A stretch of DNA of 64,000 nucleotides from Cupriavidus sp. IDO (GCF_000812465.1 NZ_JWMA01000012.1:1-64000), one strand, 5' to 3'. Positions 33,682 through 42,676 are shown, counted from the stretch's first letter. The notes: a model not told the origin generated them from the sequence alone. Translations and numbers: made by a program.

Positions 33682-34056
33682 TCACTGTGGCCCTGCGATG
33701 ATCTGCTTGGCGTAGCTCGCGCGCTCCATTTCGCGCACTTCGACGGAGATCTGCACGCTCTGGCCATCGGCGGATGGACGTACGGCCTCGGCAATGACGT
33801 CGCACACGGCGCGCCCGAGCGCCTGCCGCACGGCAAGTTCGCGTCCGTCGAGGATGGACAGCCGCGCATGGACGAAAGCCCGCTCCTCATTCTCCACGCC
33901 TTGCCGGAAGATCGGGAGCGTGATGCAGCGCGACTTGATATCGGGCTCCTGGAATTCCCCGGATGCGAGCAGTGCCGCGTTGGCTTCGTCGAGCAGTTCT
34001 TCCTGCGAGCAGTTCAGGCGGGTGTTCTCGGTGATTTCGATGACAAGGTGCGGCAT
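33682..34056 (-). CDS. 5-carboxymethyl-2-hydroxymuconate delta-isomerase (CHMI)
   Basis: 124-residue member of the tautomerase superfamily. After Met removal the chain begins with Pro (MPHLVIEITENTRL), the catalytic base of these isomerases. The length fits CHMI (~126 residues), as do the stretches SRCITLPIFRQGVENEERAF, then VHARLSILDGRELAVRQALG. CHMI acts in homoprotocatechuate (4-hydroxyphenylacetate) catabolism; no other pathway gene lies nearby, so it may work with a cluster elsewhere or act on another 2-hydroxydienoate. The ATG at 34056 is chosen for the Pro2 rule; longer upstream frames would bury it. Confidence 0.88.
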   Translation of the reverse strand: MPHLVIEITENTRLNCSQEELLDEANAALLASGEFQEPDIKSRCITLPIFRQGVENEERAFVHARLSILDGRELAVRQALGRAVCDVIAEAVRPSADGQSVQISVEVREMERASYAKQIIAGPQ

Positions 34057-34177
34057 GGCAGTGATCCGGTAAGAAGCCTTGGGGTGCCGCCATGATAAGG
34101 GGAATCCCTCGGCCTGAGCGACTGGCGGAGGTAAGCTTGCCGCATGGCCCGACGTACGGGCGCGACCGATTCTCCAG

Positions 34178-34684
34178 ATGGAAGCCATCAGCCTTGAACT
34201 CTTCCTGCGCCTGCTGTGCGGGCTGCTGGTCGGTGCCTTGATCGGCCTGGACCGGAACCGGCATGGCAAGGCCGCCGGCATGCGTACGCTCGGTCTGGTC
34301 TCGCTGGGCGCCGCAACTGCGGTCAGCATGGTGACGCTGAGCGCGCATCCGCCCGACGCCAAATCGCGGGTCCTGCAGGGCTTGCTGACCGGGATCGGCT
34401 TTCTCGGGGTGGGCGTGATCGCCCGGCACGGCACCCGCGACCGCCCGCAAGGCCTGACGACCGCGGCTGCGATCTGGCTGGCGGCAATCCTCGGTGCGGC
34501 GGCGGGTGCCGGCTATTACGCGGTGCTCGGCCTGTCACTGGGCCTGGGGCTGATCTTGCTCCTGCTGGGAGGCCGCTTCGAAATGGCGATGCACCGCAGG
34601 CTGGACAGGCTGAATGGCGGCAAGCAGCGGCACGCCGCCAGCGGTGACCCGGAGGATCCGGACGCGAGCAACGGGCCGGCCTGA
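34178..34684 (+). CDS. MgtC/SapB-family membrane protein
   Basis: 168 residues with about five helices and the MgtC signature LLVGALIGLDRNRHGKAAGM, then RTLGLVSLGAATAVSM, followed by IGFLGVGVIARHGTRDRPQG and LTTAAAIWLAAILGAAAGAG. It lacks the C-terminal cytosolic domain of Salmonella MgtC, so it resembles the short SapB-like members. MgtC proteins help growth at low Mg2+ and inhibit the F-type ATP synthase in Salmonella; the role here is unknown. It is divergent from the CHMI gene. Confidence 0.9.
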   Translation: MEAISLELFLRLLCGLLVGALIGLDRNRHGKAAGMRTLGLVSLGAATAVSMVTLSAHPPDAKSRVLQGLLTGIGFLGVGVIARHGTRDRPQGLTTAAAIWLAAILGAAAGAGYYAVLGLSLGLGLILLLLGGRFEMAMHRRLDRLNGGKQRHAASGDPEDPDASNGPA

Positions 34685-34697
34685 ATCAGACCTTGCC

Positions 34698-34796
34698 TTG
34701 AAACGACTTTTCGCACTCCTGGTGAGCCCAGCCGTCCTGTCCGGCTGCGGCACGCTCACTCGCAAGTCGAGCCTGACGGAGCGCACCTGCTTCTGA
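34698..34796 (+). CDS. Possible 32-residue lipoprotein with TTG start
   Basis: A TTG at 34698 opens a frame for (M)KRLFALLVSPAVLSGCGTLT, then RKSSLTERTCF. A basic start, a short hydrophobic core and LSGC make a near-perfect lipoprotein signal, with a mature peptide of only ~16 residues. There is no clear ribosome-binding site, but it lies 13 bp after the MgtC-like gene and could be translated by coupling. Rz1-like or entericidin-like tiny lipoproteins are comparable in size. It may equally be chance. Confidence 0.3.
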   Translation: MKRLFALLVSPAVLSGCGTLTRKSSLTERTCF

Positions 34797-34856
34797 GCGA
34801 GAAGGCGTCGCCGGGCTCCAAGCGCTGATTGCGCAGGCCACGCAGTCGGCAAAATG

Positions 34857-34883
34857 AAAAAGGGGCGCAACATGTGCGCCCCT
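34857..34883 (-). terminator. Intrinsic terminator of the HAD-like gene
   Basis: AGGGGCGCA (34861-34869) pairs with TGCGCCCCT (34875-34883); on the minus strand the stem is followed by a tract of four T residues then CATTTT. It lies 25 bp beyond the stop codon at 34909. Confidence 0.88.
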
Positions 34884-34908
34884 GTCCAGCCTGACCCTGG
34901 CTATGGAT

Positions 34909-35556
34909 TCAGGCGTGCACCGCGGTGCGGCGGCGATGCTGCCGGATCGCAAGCGGCGGCACGGCAACGGCGGCCTGCGGGACGGCGATCGGTTGTGCCG
35001 GGCTATCGAAGCGAGCCGGTTTTTCGCGCGCCAGCTGCTGCAGCTGGGCCAGTTTCGCCTTCAGGCCTGCATCGAGCTTCGGCGCGGGCGCAAGCGTAGA
35101 AGGGCAGGCCACGCCGAGGATGTCCAGGGCCTGGCGGAAATTGCCGACCGTCAGTCCCTCGGCCGGATCGATGCTCACGAGGTGCTCGCGCTGGGCTTCG
35201 GTCATTGACTCGGGCGATGCGCAGGACAGGATGACGTAGCTTGACGGCATCACGCGGCTGGCGAAGTACGCGGTAATCTCGGCGCTGTGGCCACCTGCGA
35301 CCGGTGGGGTCATGCCTTCGACCTGGAGATCCAGCTGCTGCAGGATCGCCGAGGGCGTGCCACGCCGCCAGGCATCCGATACGACCACGCGCGCACCGGC
35401 TACGCCGAACAGACGCCGGATATAACCAAGTGCGATGGGATCGAAGAACCTGACATCACGCAGGGTCCCCGTATTGGGAGTGCCGCCCAGCCGTGCGTTG
35501 GAGCGGTCCGAGTAAAGGACGCCGGGGACGTCCAGCATGATGAGTCGTTCAGACAT
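34909..35556 (-). CDS. HAD-like protein related to SAK-type HAD domains
   Basis: 215 residues. The N-terminus LIMLDVPGVLYSDRSNAR aligns with HAD motif I (DxDGVL), but the second Asp is replaced (DVPGVL), so the classical phosphotransfer mechanism is doubtful. GARVVVSDAWRRGTP matches the motif II region (hhhhS/T-x-x-W-R) of the HAD domains found in Swiss-army-knife RNA-repair-type proteins. The second half is a predicted helical tail with SPESMTEAQREHLVSIDPAE and an Ala/Gln/Pro-rich C-terminus ending in RQHRRRTAVHA. It is a single gene with its own terminator. Function unknown. Confidence 0.6.
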   Translation of the reverse strand: MSERLIMLDVPGVLYSDRSNARLGGTPNTGTLRDVRFFDPIALGYIRRLFGVAGARVVVSDAWRRGTPSAILQQLDLQVEGMTPPVAGGHSAEITAYFASRVMPSSYVILSCASPESMTEAQREHLVSIDPAEGLTVGNFRQALDILGVACPSTLAPAPKLDAGLKAKLAQLQQLAREKPARFDSPAQPIAVPQAAVAVPPLAIRQHRRRTAVHA

Positions 35557-35764
35557 GATTTCCTGGCGGTGGCCAGATCGGGTTGGTGTGAGGAAAGATT
35601 ACTCGGCAATCCCCCCTCTGCGCGTAACCGCGGCCGCCGCAACTTGAAACATATCTGTAACTTTGTCGAGGGAGACGTAAATGCCGGTTACCCCTCCATG
35701 TCAAATGTTTCCGGCAGACACATCTGTCACCAGCTGTATCGGAGCGTTGACGCGGGGCGCCGTG

Positions 35765-37369
35765 TCAGAAGCGGAAGCGCGCCACGTCCGAGGCCAGCCC
35801 TGCCGCCTGTTCGTCCAGGCGCGCAGCCTGGCCGGCGACGGTATCGACCAGCGCCGCATTCTGCTGGCCGGTCTGCTCGAGTTGCCCGACCGAATGGCCG
35901 ACTGCGCGCACGGCCTGTGCTTGCTCGTCGGCCAGTCCGCGCAGGTGTTCGGCCAGCATGTGGCTGTGCCCGACCGCGGCTTCGATGCGGCCCATGGCGG
36001 CAACGACGTCGGCACTCAGGCGGGCGCCGCGTTCGATCTCGCGCGTGGCGTTGCCGACGATGCCGCCGATTTCGCGTGCCGCGCTGGCGCTGCGCTGGGC
36101 AAGCGCCCGGACTTCCTGCGCGACCACCGCAAAGCCGCGCCCGGCAGCTCCGGCACGGGCAGCTTCCACCGCGGCATTCAGCGCCAGGATATTGGTCTGG
36201 AAGGCGATGCCTTCGATGACCGTGACGATCTCGGAAATATGTTTCGAATGCCCATGGACAACGTCCATCGCACCGCTCATATCGCGCACGACGGCGGTAC
36301 CCGAGTCGGTTGCCTCGCGCGCCTGGCGGGCCATGGTGCTGGACTCGGTGGCCTGCGCGTGCGCCTGCTCGACCAGCGTCGCCAGGCTGCGCACGCTGGC
36401 GGCGGCATCGGCAAGGGCGGTGGCCTGCTGCGTGGTGCGCGCCGCCAGTTCGTGGTTGCCGCTGGCGATGCCCTGCGTGGCGGCCGTGATTTCCTGCGCG
36501 GAGGACTGGATACGCTCGAGCACGCCGGCCAGCTGGTCGCGCATGCCCGCAAGGAAGTAGAGCAGGCTGCCGGAGTCGCCGGGGCGCAGCGCGATGGTCG
36601 CAGTGAGATCGCCTGATGCAATGCGGTTGGCCACCTGCGCGGCATTGCGCGGCTCGCCGCCCAGTTCGCGCGTCAGGCTGCGCGCGGCGAACCATGCCAG
36701 CACCCCGGCGGCGCCCAGGCTGGCCACGAGCAGCGCCACCATCACCGCCTGCGCGGTCAACTGGCTCGACGCAACGCTTGCAACGGTCTCGGCCGCCTGG
36801 CGCTCTTGCCGTGCACGGGCGGCTTCCATCAGTTTGCTCAGCTTCTGCAACTGCTCGACGACGAAGTGGCCATCGACGGAAACCGCGCTGTCGAACTGCA
36901 GGGGGTCAAGCGGCTGTTTGCGCAGCAGCTCCACATAGGCCTGTACCAGCTTGCCGGTCTGGACGCGCTCGCTCCGCAGCGGCTCGGCCTGGCCGGGGGC
37001 GGCATGCAGCACGCCTTCCAGTGCGGCATCCAGGCTGGTGAGGGAAGCGTTGATATCGGAAACAGCCTCATCGCGCTCGCTGCCGCTGGTTGCCATCGTC
37101 AGCGCCAGTTGGGCGCGCCCCAGCCCGGCCAGTGCGGATTGCGCGCGCTCCGCAGAGATGGCTCCGCGCATGTCCCGCTGATAGAGGGTGTCGGTCCGTT
37201 GTTTGAGCGACACCAGGTTTACGATGCCGGTCAGGCCCACCGCCGCGCCGAACAAGTAGACCAGCGCGAACGCCGCGCACAGCCGCGCGGCCAGCGGCAG
37301 CTTCGCCAGCCACGTACGCGCGCCATTGCGGCGGGCGCGGGGCAGGCCGAACTTCAGGGCTTGCAACAC
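35765..37369 (-). CDS. Methyl-accepting chemotaxis protein
   Basis: 534-residue chemoreceptor: helix 1 ([20 protein letters not shown]) at ~25-45, a four-helix-bundle periplasmic sensor, helix 2 ([20 protein letters not shown]), HAMP, and a signalling domain with the highly conserved hairpin tip region [20 protein letters not shown], then [20 protein letters not shown]. The GTG at 37369 is preferred because AGGAG lies 8 bases upstream; an ATG 78 bp further up (37447) has a less natural N-terminus. The C-terminus lacks a CheR-binding pentapeptide. It is a single gene, and the ligand is unknown. Confidence 0.93.
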   Translation of the reverse strand: MLQALKFGLPRARRNGARTWLAKLPLAARLCAAFALVYLFGAAVGLTGIVNLVSLKQRTDTLYQRDMRGAISAERAQSALAGLGRAQLALTMATSGSERDEAVSDINASLTSLDAALEGVLHAAPGQAEPLRSERVQTGKLVQAYVELLRKQPLDPLQFDSAVSVDGHFVVEQLQKLSKLMEAARARQERQAAETVASVASSQLTAQAVMVALLVASLGAAGVLAWFAARSLTRELGGEPRNAAQVANRIASGDLTATIALRPGDSGSLLYFLAGMRDQLAGVLERIQSSAQEITAATQGIASGNHELAARTTQQATALADAAASVRSLATLVEQAHAQATESSTMARQAREATDSGTAVVRDMSGAMDVVHGHSKHISEIVTVIEGIAFQTNILALNAAVEAARAGAAGRGFAVVAQEVRALAQRSASAAREIGGIVGNATREIERGARLSADVVAAMGRIEAAVGHSHMLAEHLRGLADEQAQAVRAVGHSVGQLEQTGQQNAALVDTVAGQAARLDEQAAGLASDVARFRF

Positions 37370-37593
37370 GAAATCACTCCTGCCGGGCGCACGGCCCGGA
37401 TATAGACCCGGAAAGCAGCAACGCGCCGGCGTCTCTCGGATGGACACCTGGTCGCGCAGCCAGCGCGGATAGTCGGCGAGATGTGTGACGTTGGCGTGAC
37501 ATCCTCGGATGTGCAGGGTCTGTCATACGGCTGTCACACTGCTGTCATGCAATACAGGCTGGACTATCGCCCGCCTGATCCCTCCCATCCGCC

Positions 37594-39402
37594 ATGTTCC
37601 CTGAAGCCCCCGTGGCCGCCGGCAGTGCACTGCAGGCACCGCGTCTGCCGCCGCTGCACGCCGTTTTCCAGCCAATCGTGCAGGCCGCCAGCGCAGAAAT
37701 CCTCGGTTACGAGGCGTTGATCCGGGGCCCGCTCGGCTCGCCCTGCGCCTCGCCGGAGGCCCTGTTCGGGCTAGCTCGCGACCCGGCTGCCACCATCGAG
37801 CTGGAAGTCCACGCGGCAAGCACGGCGCTGGCATCCTGGTCCGCCCTGGCGCTGCCCGGAAAGCTGTTTCTGAATTTCAGTCCGCTGACGTTGCGGCATC
37901 TGCTGGCCGAAAGGGGAAAGCCGCTTTGCAAGCTGATCGGCGGCAACATTACTCCGTCGCGGCTCGTGATCGAAGTCACCGAGCAGACGCCGATCGGGGA
38001 CGCCGCGAGCTTCGGGCGCGCTGTCGCGGTGCTGCGCGAGCTGGGCATGCAATACGCGCTGGACGATTTCGGCACCGGGCATGCGAACCTGGATCTGCTC
38101 GCGCATTTATCGCCACAGTTCGTGAAGATCGACAAATCGTTGATCCGCGGCATCGCGTCGTGCTCGCGCAGGCTGGAGATCCTGCGCTGCATCCTGCGGA
38201 TGATGAGCGCCTTTGGCGGCCGCGTGATTGCCGAGGGTATCGAGGACGAGGATGAGCTCGCCGTGATCCGGGATCTCGGCGTCACCGGCGCGCAGGGGTA
38301 TTACCTTGGCCGCCCGCTGGCGGAGCCGGTCGCGCAGACCGCCGCGCACGTGCGGCAGGCGCTGACATCAAGGCAGATCGCGGTGTTCCCGCAGATGGTG
38401 CGTTCCGGCTGGTCCGGCATTACCGCCGGCCGGCTGTTGCGCGCGGCGCCGACGGTGTCGCCGGCCACCAGCAATGACGAGGTGCTCCGGCGCTTCCAGG
38501 CCCAACCGGACCTGCACGCGGTTGCCGTGGTGAACGACGAGATGAAGCCGCTGGCCATCATCAGCCGCCAGAATTTCATCGACCGCTACGCGGCGCCGTT
38601 TCATCGGGAGCTGTATGGCAAGAAAGCCTGCATTGCCATGGCCAACCGCGAGCCGGCCTGCTTCGATAAGCATGCCAGCCTGGAAGAGATGGCGCAGATC
38701 CTGGCCGGCGAAAACCCGCGCTCACTTGCGGACGGTTTTGTCATCACCGACCAGAATCGCTATATCGGCCTGGGGACCGGCGCGGACCTGATCCGCGCCA
38801 TCACGGAGGTACGGATGGAGGCCGCGCGCTACGCCAATCCGCTGACCTTCCTGCCAGGCAATATCCCGCTCAACCAGCATATCGACCGTCTGATCGAGGC
38901 CGGCAACGAGTTCCATGCCTGCTATGTCGACCTGAACCACTTCAAGCCCTACAACGACCAGTATGGCTATTGGAAAGGCGACGAAATGCTCAAGGGCGCC
39001 GCCGCCATCCTTACCGAGTCCTGCGATCCCGCCCGCGACTTTCTCGGGCACGTGGGAGGCGATGATTTTCTGGTGCTATACCAGAGCGCCGACTGGGCTG
39101 GGCGTGTGCAAGAAGCAATCCGGCGTTTCAACGACGCCGCGCGCGAGATGTATGCGCCGGCAGACCGCGCCGCGGGCGGCATTCACGGCGAAGACCGGCA
39201 CGGCCGGCCCGTCTTCTTTGCGCCGGTTTCGATGGCGGTGGGCGTGGTACGGGTGGATGTGGAAGGGGTGGCCGGCCTGCAGCGGCTTGGCAGCCAGCAT
39301 ATCGGTGCCGCTGCGGCAGCGGCCAAGCGAGAGGCCAAGCGGTCCGCAACCGGTATCGCCGTGCTTGACTTCCTGGCGCTGGCTGACAGCCTTCAGCCCT
39401 AG
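37594..39402 (+). CDS. EAL-CBS-GGDEF cyclic-di-GMP protein
   Basis: 602 residues. EAL domain at ~15-255 with YEALIRGP, NFSP, VIEVTEQTP, DDFGTGHANLDLL, FVKIDKSLI, AEGIEDEDEL and QGYYLGRPLAE: all expected catalytic positions of a c-di-GMP phosphodiesterase are present. A CBS pair follows (~285-415, FVITDQNRYIGLGTGADLIR). The GGDEF domain (~425-590) has CYVDLNHFKPYNDQYGYWKG and GHVGGDDFLVLY; the active site is GGDDF, which can still be active. So both synthesis and breakdown of c-di-GMP are possible, with CBS domains perhaps sensing nucleotides. Its stop overlaps by 4 bp the stop of the convergent regulator gene. Confidence 0.94.
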   Translation: MFPEAPVAAGSALQAPRLPPLHAVFQPIVQAASAEILGYEALIRGPLGSPCASPEALFGLARDPAATIELEVHAASTALASWSALALPGKLFLNFSPLTLRHLLAERGKPLCKLIGGNITPSRLVIEVTEQTPIGDAASFGRAVAVLRELGMQYALDDFGTGHANLDLLAHLSPQFVKIDKSLIRGIASCSRRLEILRCILRMMSAFGGRVIAEGIEDEDELAVIRDLGVTGAQGYYLGRPLAEPVAQTAAHVRQALTSRQIAVFPQMVRSGWSGITAGRLLRAAPTVSPATSNDEVLRRFQAQPDLHAVAVVNDEMKPLAIISRQNFIDRYAAPFHRELYGKKACIAMANREPACFDKHASLEEMAQILAGENPRSLADGFVITDQNRYIGLGTGADLIRAITEVRMEAARYANPLTFLPGNIPLNQHIDRLIEAGNEFHACYVDLNHFKPYNDQYGYWKGDEMLKGAAAILTESCDPARDFLGHVGGDDFLVLYQSADWAGRVQEAIRRFNDAAREMYAPADRAAGGIHGEDRHGRPVFFAPVSMAVGVVRVDVEGVAGLQRLGSQHIGAAAAAAKREAKRSATGIAVLDFLALADSLQP

Positions 39403-40160
39403 CGCTTCCGGCGCCTTCGCTTGCGCTTTGGCGGATTCAGCAATAGCGCAGCGGAATTTTCTTCAAGAATGTCAAGCCGATAGCCGTGCGCGTAGACCAC
39501 GGTGATCGTGACACCGTTCTCGACGCCCAGGTGCAGCGTCTTGCGCAGGCGCGACATCAGGCCAGCCAGGGCGCGCGACAGTGGTGGCAGTTCGTACCGC
39601 CAGATCGTGTGGGCGATGCGATTGTTTGGCAACACCCGGCCCGCGTTGGAGAACAGCAGCATGGCCAGGTCGAATTCCTTTGGCGTGAGCGAGATGCGCT
39701 CGCCGTGCAGCGTGGCGAAGCGCCCGACACTGTTGAGCCGGTAGGGGCCCGCACGTACCACCAGTCCCTGCCGCAACCGTTCGCCGGTGGCGCGCCGGCG
39801 CAGCGCGGAAATGCGTGCCAGCAGCACGCGACCGCTCAGTGGCCGGGGCAGATAGTCGTCCGCGCCGGCATCGAGCGCATCGATCAGTTCGTCTTCGCCG
39901 CCGGAGCCGGCCAGCATCATGATCGGAAGGTCGCGCGAGCGGGCGCCGCGAACGGCGCGAATGACGTCAATCGCCGGAATATCCTGGAGGTCGGCGTCAA
40001 CCAGCAGCATGTCATAGGGCGCCTGGCTGATGCCATGGATGAGGTCGCGGCCGGCCTTGAAGATGCTGCAGCGGAACCCAGAGCGGACTAGCAACTCCTG
40101 GATGACCTGAATCTGGGCAGACTTGCCCCTGAGCAGTGCGATGTTTATCGACGGGGACAT
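39399..40160 (-). CDS. Atypical OmpR-family regulator with degenerate receiver
   Basis: 253 residues. The receiver-like domain (~1-120) starts MSPSINIALLRGKSAQ, so the acidic pair that binds Mg2+ in ordinary receivers is missing. An Asp remains in LLVDADLQDIP, but the switch Lys is Arg (DDYLPRPL). The C-terminal winged helix is normal (ISLTPKEFDLAMLLFSNAGR) and is followed by a very basic tail PPKRKRRRRKR. This predicts DNA binding without normal phosphorylation. The gene is convergent with the EAL-CBS-GGDEF gene and divergent from cardiolipin synthase. Confidence 0.88.
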   Translation of the reverse strand: MSPSINIALLRGKSAQIQVIQELLVRSGFRCSIFKAGRDLIHGISQAPYDMLLVDADLQDIPAIDVIRAVRGARSRDLPIMMLAGSGGEDELIDALDAGADDYLPRPLSGRVLLARISALRRRATGERLRQGLVVRAGPYRLNSVGRFATLHGERISLTPKEFDLAMLLFSNAGRVLPNNRIAHTIWRYELPPLSRALAGLMSRLRKTLHLGVENGVTITVVYAHGYRLDILEENSAALLLNPPKRKRRRRKR

Positions 40161-40275
40161 ACGGAAGCAGTGGCTTGCACTTTGGGTGACGACCCGAAAG
40201 CGTAAAAACTCGGCCACGGTAGAACAATCGGACAACTCCGAAAATACAGGCGGATATCTCCGAACTGGCTTGCCC

Positions 40276-40298
40276 TTATCCACAGTTCGTGTGGACAA
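40276..40298. promoter_or_regulatory. Inverted pair of DnaA-box-like sites
   Basis: TTATCCACA (40276-40284) is a consensus DnaA box and TGTGGACAA (40290-40298) is a one-mismatch box (TTGTCCACA) in the opposite orientation, with five bases between. They lie in the 312-bp divergent gap between the atypical regulator and cardiolipin synthase. Only two boxes and no AT-rich unwinding region are seen, so it is not an origin; it could be a DnaA-controlled promoter or a titration site. The rest of the gap shows nothing else of note. Confidence 0.45.
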
Positions 40299-40472
40299 GT
40301 TGGTCAGTGCCGCCCCGCAAGGCGCGTCAGCTTGCTGGTCAACCGGTCTGCCTAAAAAGTGGGCAGACGCGTAGGGCGGCTGTGGGATGCATGCTGTGTT
40401 TTCGGCACGGCGCGGCCCACGCTGTGCCAAAATAGCGCATCCCATCCCGGTTCCGGTGGCGGAAGCCTGCCG

Positions 40473-41909
40473 ATGCTGCAAAACCCAAGCGTCATTGCGA
40501 CAGTCGTTCTGACCTTCCACGTCATCGGCGTGCTGGCGGCGCTGCATGCCGTGATGACCGTGCGCACCGCGCCGGGTGCCATTGCGTGGGCGGGGTCGCT
40601 GGTGATGATGCCGTACTTCGCGCTGGTGCCTTACCTGATCTTTGGCCGGAGCACCTTCGCTGGCTACGTCAATGCGCGCCGCTTCAATGACGACAGGCTG
40701 CGCGAGATCCGCCATGGCATGACGCCGGACGAACGCGATGCGCGCAGCGCCTGTGTCGTCCACGCGCCGGAGCAGGCCTGCATGCGTGCGCTGCCACGGC
40801 TGACCGGCATGCCTTGCCTGGCCAACAACGATGTGCGCCTGCTGATCAACGGCACGGATACCTTCGAGGCCATCTTTGCGGCCGCAGCCACGGCTACGCA
40901 GGTCCTGATCGTCCAGTTCTTTATCGTCCATGACGATGCGCTTGGCCGCCGCCTGCAGGCGCTCCTGTGCGAGCGCGCGCAGGCCGGGGTCAAGGTCTAT
41001 TTCCTGTTCGACAGCATTGGTTGCCATGCGCTGCCGCGCAGCTATGTCAGGACGCTGCAGGAGGCGGGCGTGGACGCACGCGCCTTCTCCACGCACCGCG
41101 GTTTCGTCAATCGATTCCAGCTGAATTTCCGTAATCATCGCAAGCTCGTCATCGTGGACGGGAAGCAGGCCTTCCTGGGCGGGCATAACGTCGGGGTCGA
41201 ATACCTCGGCGAATCCCCGCCCCTTGCGCCCTGGCGTGATACGCATATTGAAGTGCAGGGCACAGCCGTGCTGGACCTGCAGGTGGCATTTGCCGAGGAC
41301 TGGTACTGGGCCGCGCGCGAGGTACCGCACTTGCTGATGCCGCCGACGGAAGTCGGCGGGCACATGACCTGCCAGGTCGTACCCTCTGGCCCGGCCGATG
41401 CGCAGGAGACTTGCTCACTGTTCTTTGTCGAGGCGATCCAGTCGGCGCGCCGCCGCCTGTGGATCACGTCGCCATATTTCGTGCCGGACGAGGCGGTCTT
41501 CGCGGTGCTGCGCCTGGCCGTGCTGCGCGGCGTGGACGTGCGCATCCTCATTCCTTCCCGGCCGGATCATCTGGTGGTCTATGCCGCGTCCACGCTCTAT
41601 GCATACCAGGCCGTTGGCGCCGGCATCCGGATGTACCGCTACCAGCCGGGCTTCCTGCACCAGAAGGTCATCCTGATCGATGACGAGGCCGCGGCGATCG
41701 GCACCGCCAACCTGGACAACCGCTCATTCCGGCTCAATTTCGAGCTGATGGTGATGACTGCGGACAGGAATTTCGCCGCGCAGGTAGCCAACATGCTCGA
41801 AGCCGATTTCGCGAAGGCGAAGCGGATAGGCCCGGACGAATTCCTTGGCGCCCCGGCGCCGCTGCGCGTGGCCATGCATGTAGCCAAGCTGTTTGCGCCG
41901 ATCCTGTAG
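40473..41909 (+). CDS. Cardiolipin synthase (phospholipase D superfamily)
   Basis: 478 residues. Two N-terminal helices (LTFHVIGVLAALHAVM and IAWAGSLVMMPYFALVPYLI) anchor it in the inner membrane; two HKD motifs follow: HRKLVIVDGKQAFLGGHN and HQKVILIDDEAAAIGTANLD. It joins two phosphatidylglycerols (or PG and PE) into cardiolipin. Length (~480) and architecture fit ClsA-type synthases. The ATG at 40473 starts directly with the first helix; a frame opening at 40359 would add unrelated residues. It is divergent from the atypical regulator. Confidence 0.94.
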   Translation: MLQNPSVIATVVLTFHVIGVLAALHAVMTVRTAPGAIAWAGSLVMMPYFALVPYLIFGRSTFAGYVNARRFNDDRLREIRHGMTPDERDARSACVVHAPEQACMRALPRLTGMPCLANNDVRLLINGTDTFEAIFAAAATATQVLIVQFFIVHDDALGRRLQALLCERAQAGVKVYFLFDSIGCHALPRSYVRTLQEAGVDARAFSTHRGFVNRFQLNFRNHRKLVIVDGKQAFLGGHNVGVEYLGESPPLAPWRDTHIEVQGTAVLDLQVAFAEDWYWAAREVPHLLMPPTEVGGHMTCQVVPSGPADAQETCSLFFVEAIQSARRRLWITSPYFVPDEAVFAVLRLAVLRGVDVRILIPSRPDHLVVYAASTLYAYQAVGAGIRMYRYQPGFLHQKVILIDDEAAAIGTANLDNRSFRLNFELMVMTADRNFAAQVANMLEADFAKAKRIGPDEFLGAPAPLRVAMHVAKLFAPIL

Positions 41910-41943
41910 GCCTGGGCCAGGCCTCGCGCCTGAATCGCCCTGA

Positions 41944-41999
41944 TTGTGTACACTGTTCACTATGTTGAAACAAATATAACAGACAGACGTGTACAGGGA
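41944..41999 (+). promoter_or_regulatory. tetR promoter/operator region
   Basis: GTGTACAC (41946-41953) is a perfect 8-bp palindrome and CGTGTACAG recurs at 41989-41997, directly before the TetR-family gene. A -10-like TATAAC lies at 41975-41980 between the two. Repeated GTGTACA halves around a promoter are typical of TetR autoregulation; binding is inferred. Confidence 0.45.
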
Positions 42000-42005
42000 A
42001 AAAGC

Positions 42006-42650
42006 ATGACCCGGGCCGCCCCCACGCCACCAGCGCGCAGCACCTATCGCCACGGTGACCTGCGGCGTGCCCTGCTGGAGGCCGGCATCGACCTGGCCCG
42101 CGAAGGCGGACCCGATGCCATCGTTCTGCGCGAGGCAACCCGGCGCGCCGGCGTAGTGCCGAACGCGGCATACCGCCATTTCGCCAGCCGGCAGGATTTG
42201 CTGCAGGCAGTGCGTGCCGCGGCACTGTCGTCGCTGGCCATCGCAATGGAGTCGGAACTCGGCGGACTGCGTCCCGGCCGCGGCGCGGCCGCGCTGGCTC
42301 GTGCCAGCCTGCGCGCGGTTGGTACCGGTTATCTGCGCTTTGCGCTGACCGAAACGGGGTTGTTCCGCACGGCATTCTCGGTACCGGACGAAGTGGAAAA
42401 TGACGCAGATCCTGCCAAGGCAGGCAACAGCGGCCTGAATCCGTTCCAGTTGCTCGGCGCCGCGCTGGACAAACTGGTAGAGGCCGGTGTCCTGCCCGCC
42501 GAGCGCCGGCCGGGCGCCGAGTATCTCGCGTGGTCCGCGGTCCATGGCCTCGCCATCCTGCTGATCGATGGCCCGCTGCGCAGCCGGGCCCACGAGCAGG
42601 CCGAGGCCATCGGCCAGCGCCTGCTGGATATGGTCGAGAAGGGAATCTGA
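42006..42650 (+). CDS. TetR/AcrR-family transcriptional regulator
   Basis: 214 residues. The TetR HTH is at ~18-65 (YRHGDLRRALLEAGIDLARE, then AIVLREATRRAGVVPNAAYR and HFASRQDLLQAV). The C-terminal domain belongs to the TetR_C_33 (WHG) type: YLRFALTETGLFRTAF and YLAWSAVHGLAILLIDGPLR. The ATG at 42006 follows GGGAAAAAGC. No target gene is adjacent in the same direction (the next gene on the strand is a small lipoprotein 275 bp away), so the regulon is unknown. Confidence 0.92.
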   Translation: MTRAAPTPPARSTYRHGDLRRALLEAGIDLAREGGPDAIVLREATRRAGVVPNAAYRHFASRQDLLQAVRAAALSSLAIAMESELGGLRPGRGAAALARASLRAVGTGYLRFALTETGLFRTAFSVPDEVENDADPAKAGNSGLNPFQLLGAALDKLVEAGVLPAERRPGAEYLAWSAVHGLAILLIDGPLRSRAHEQAEAIGQRLLDMVEKGI

Positions 42651-42676
42651 TCCCGGTGCGGCAATCCTTGCGGAGC

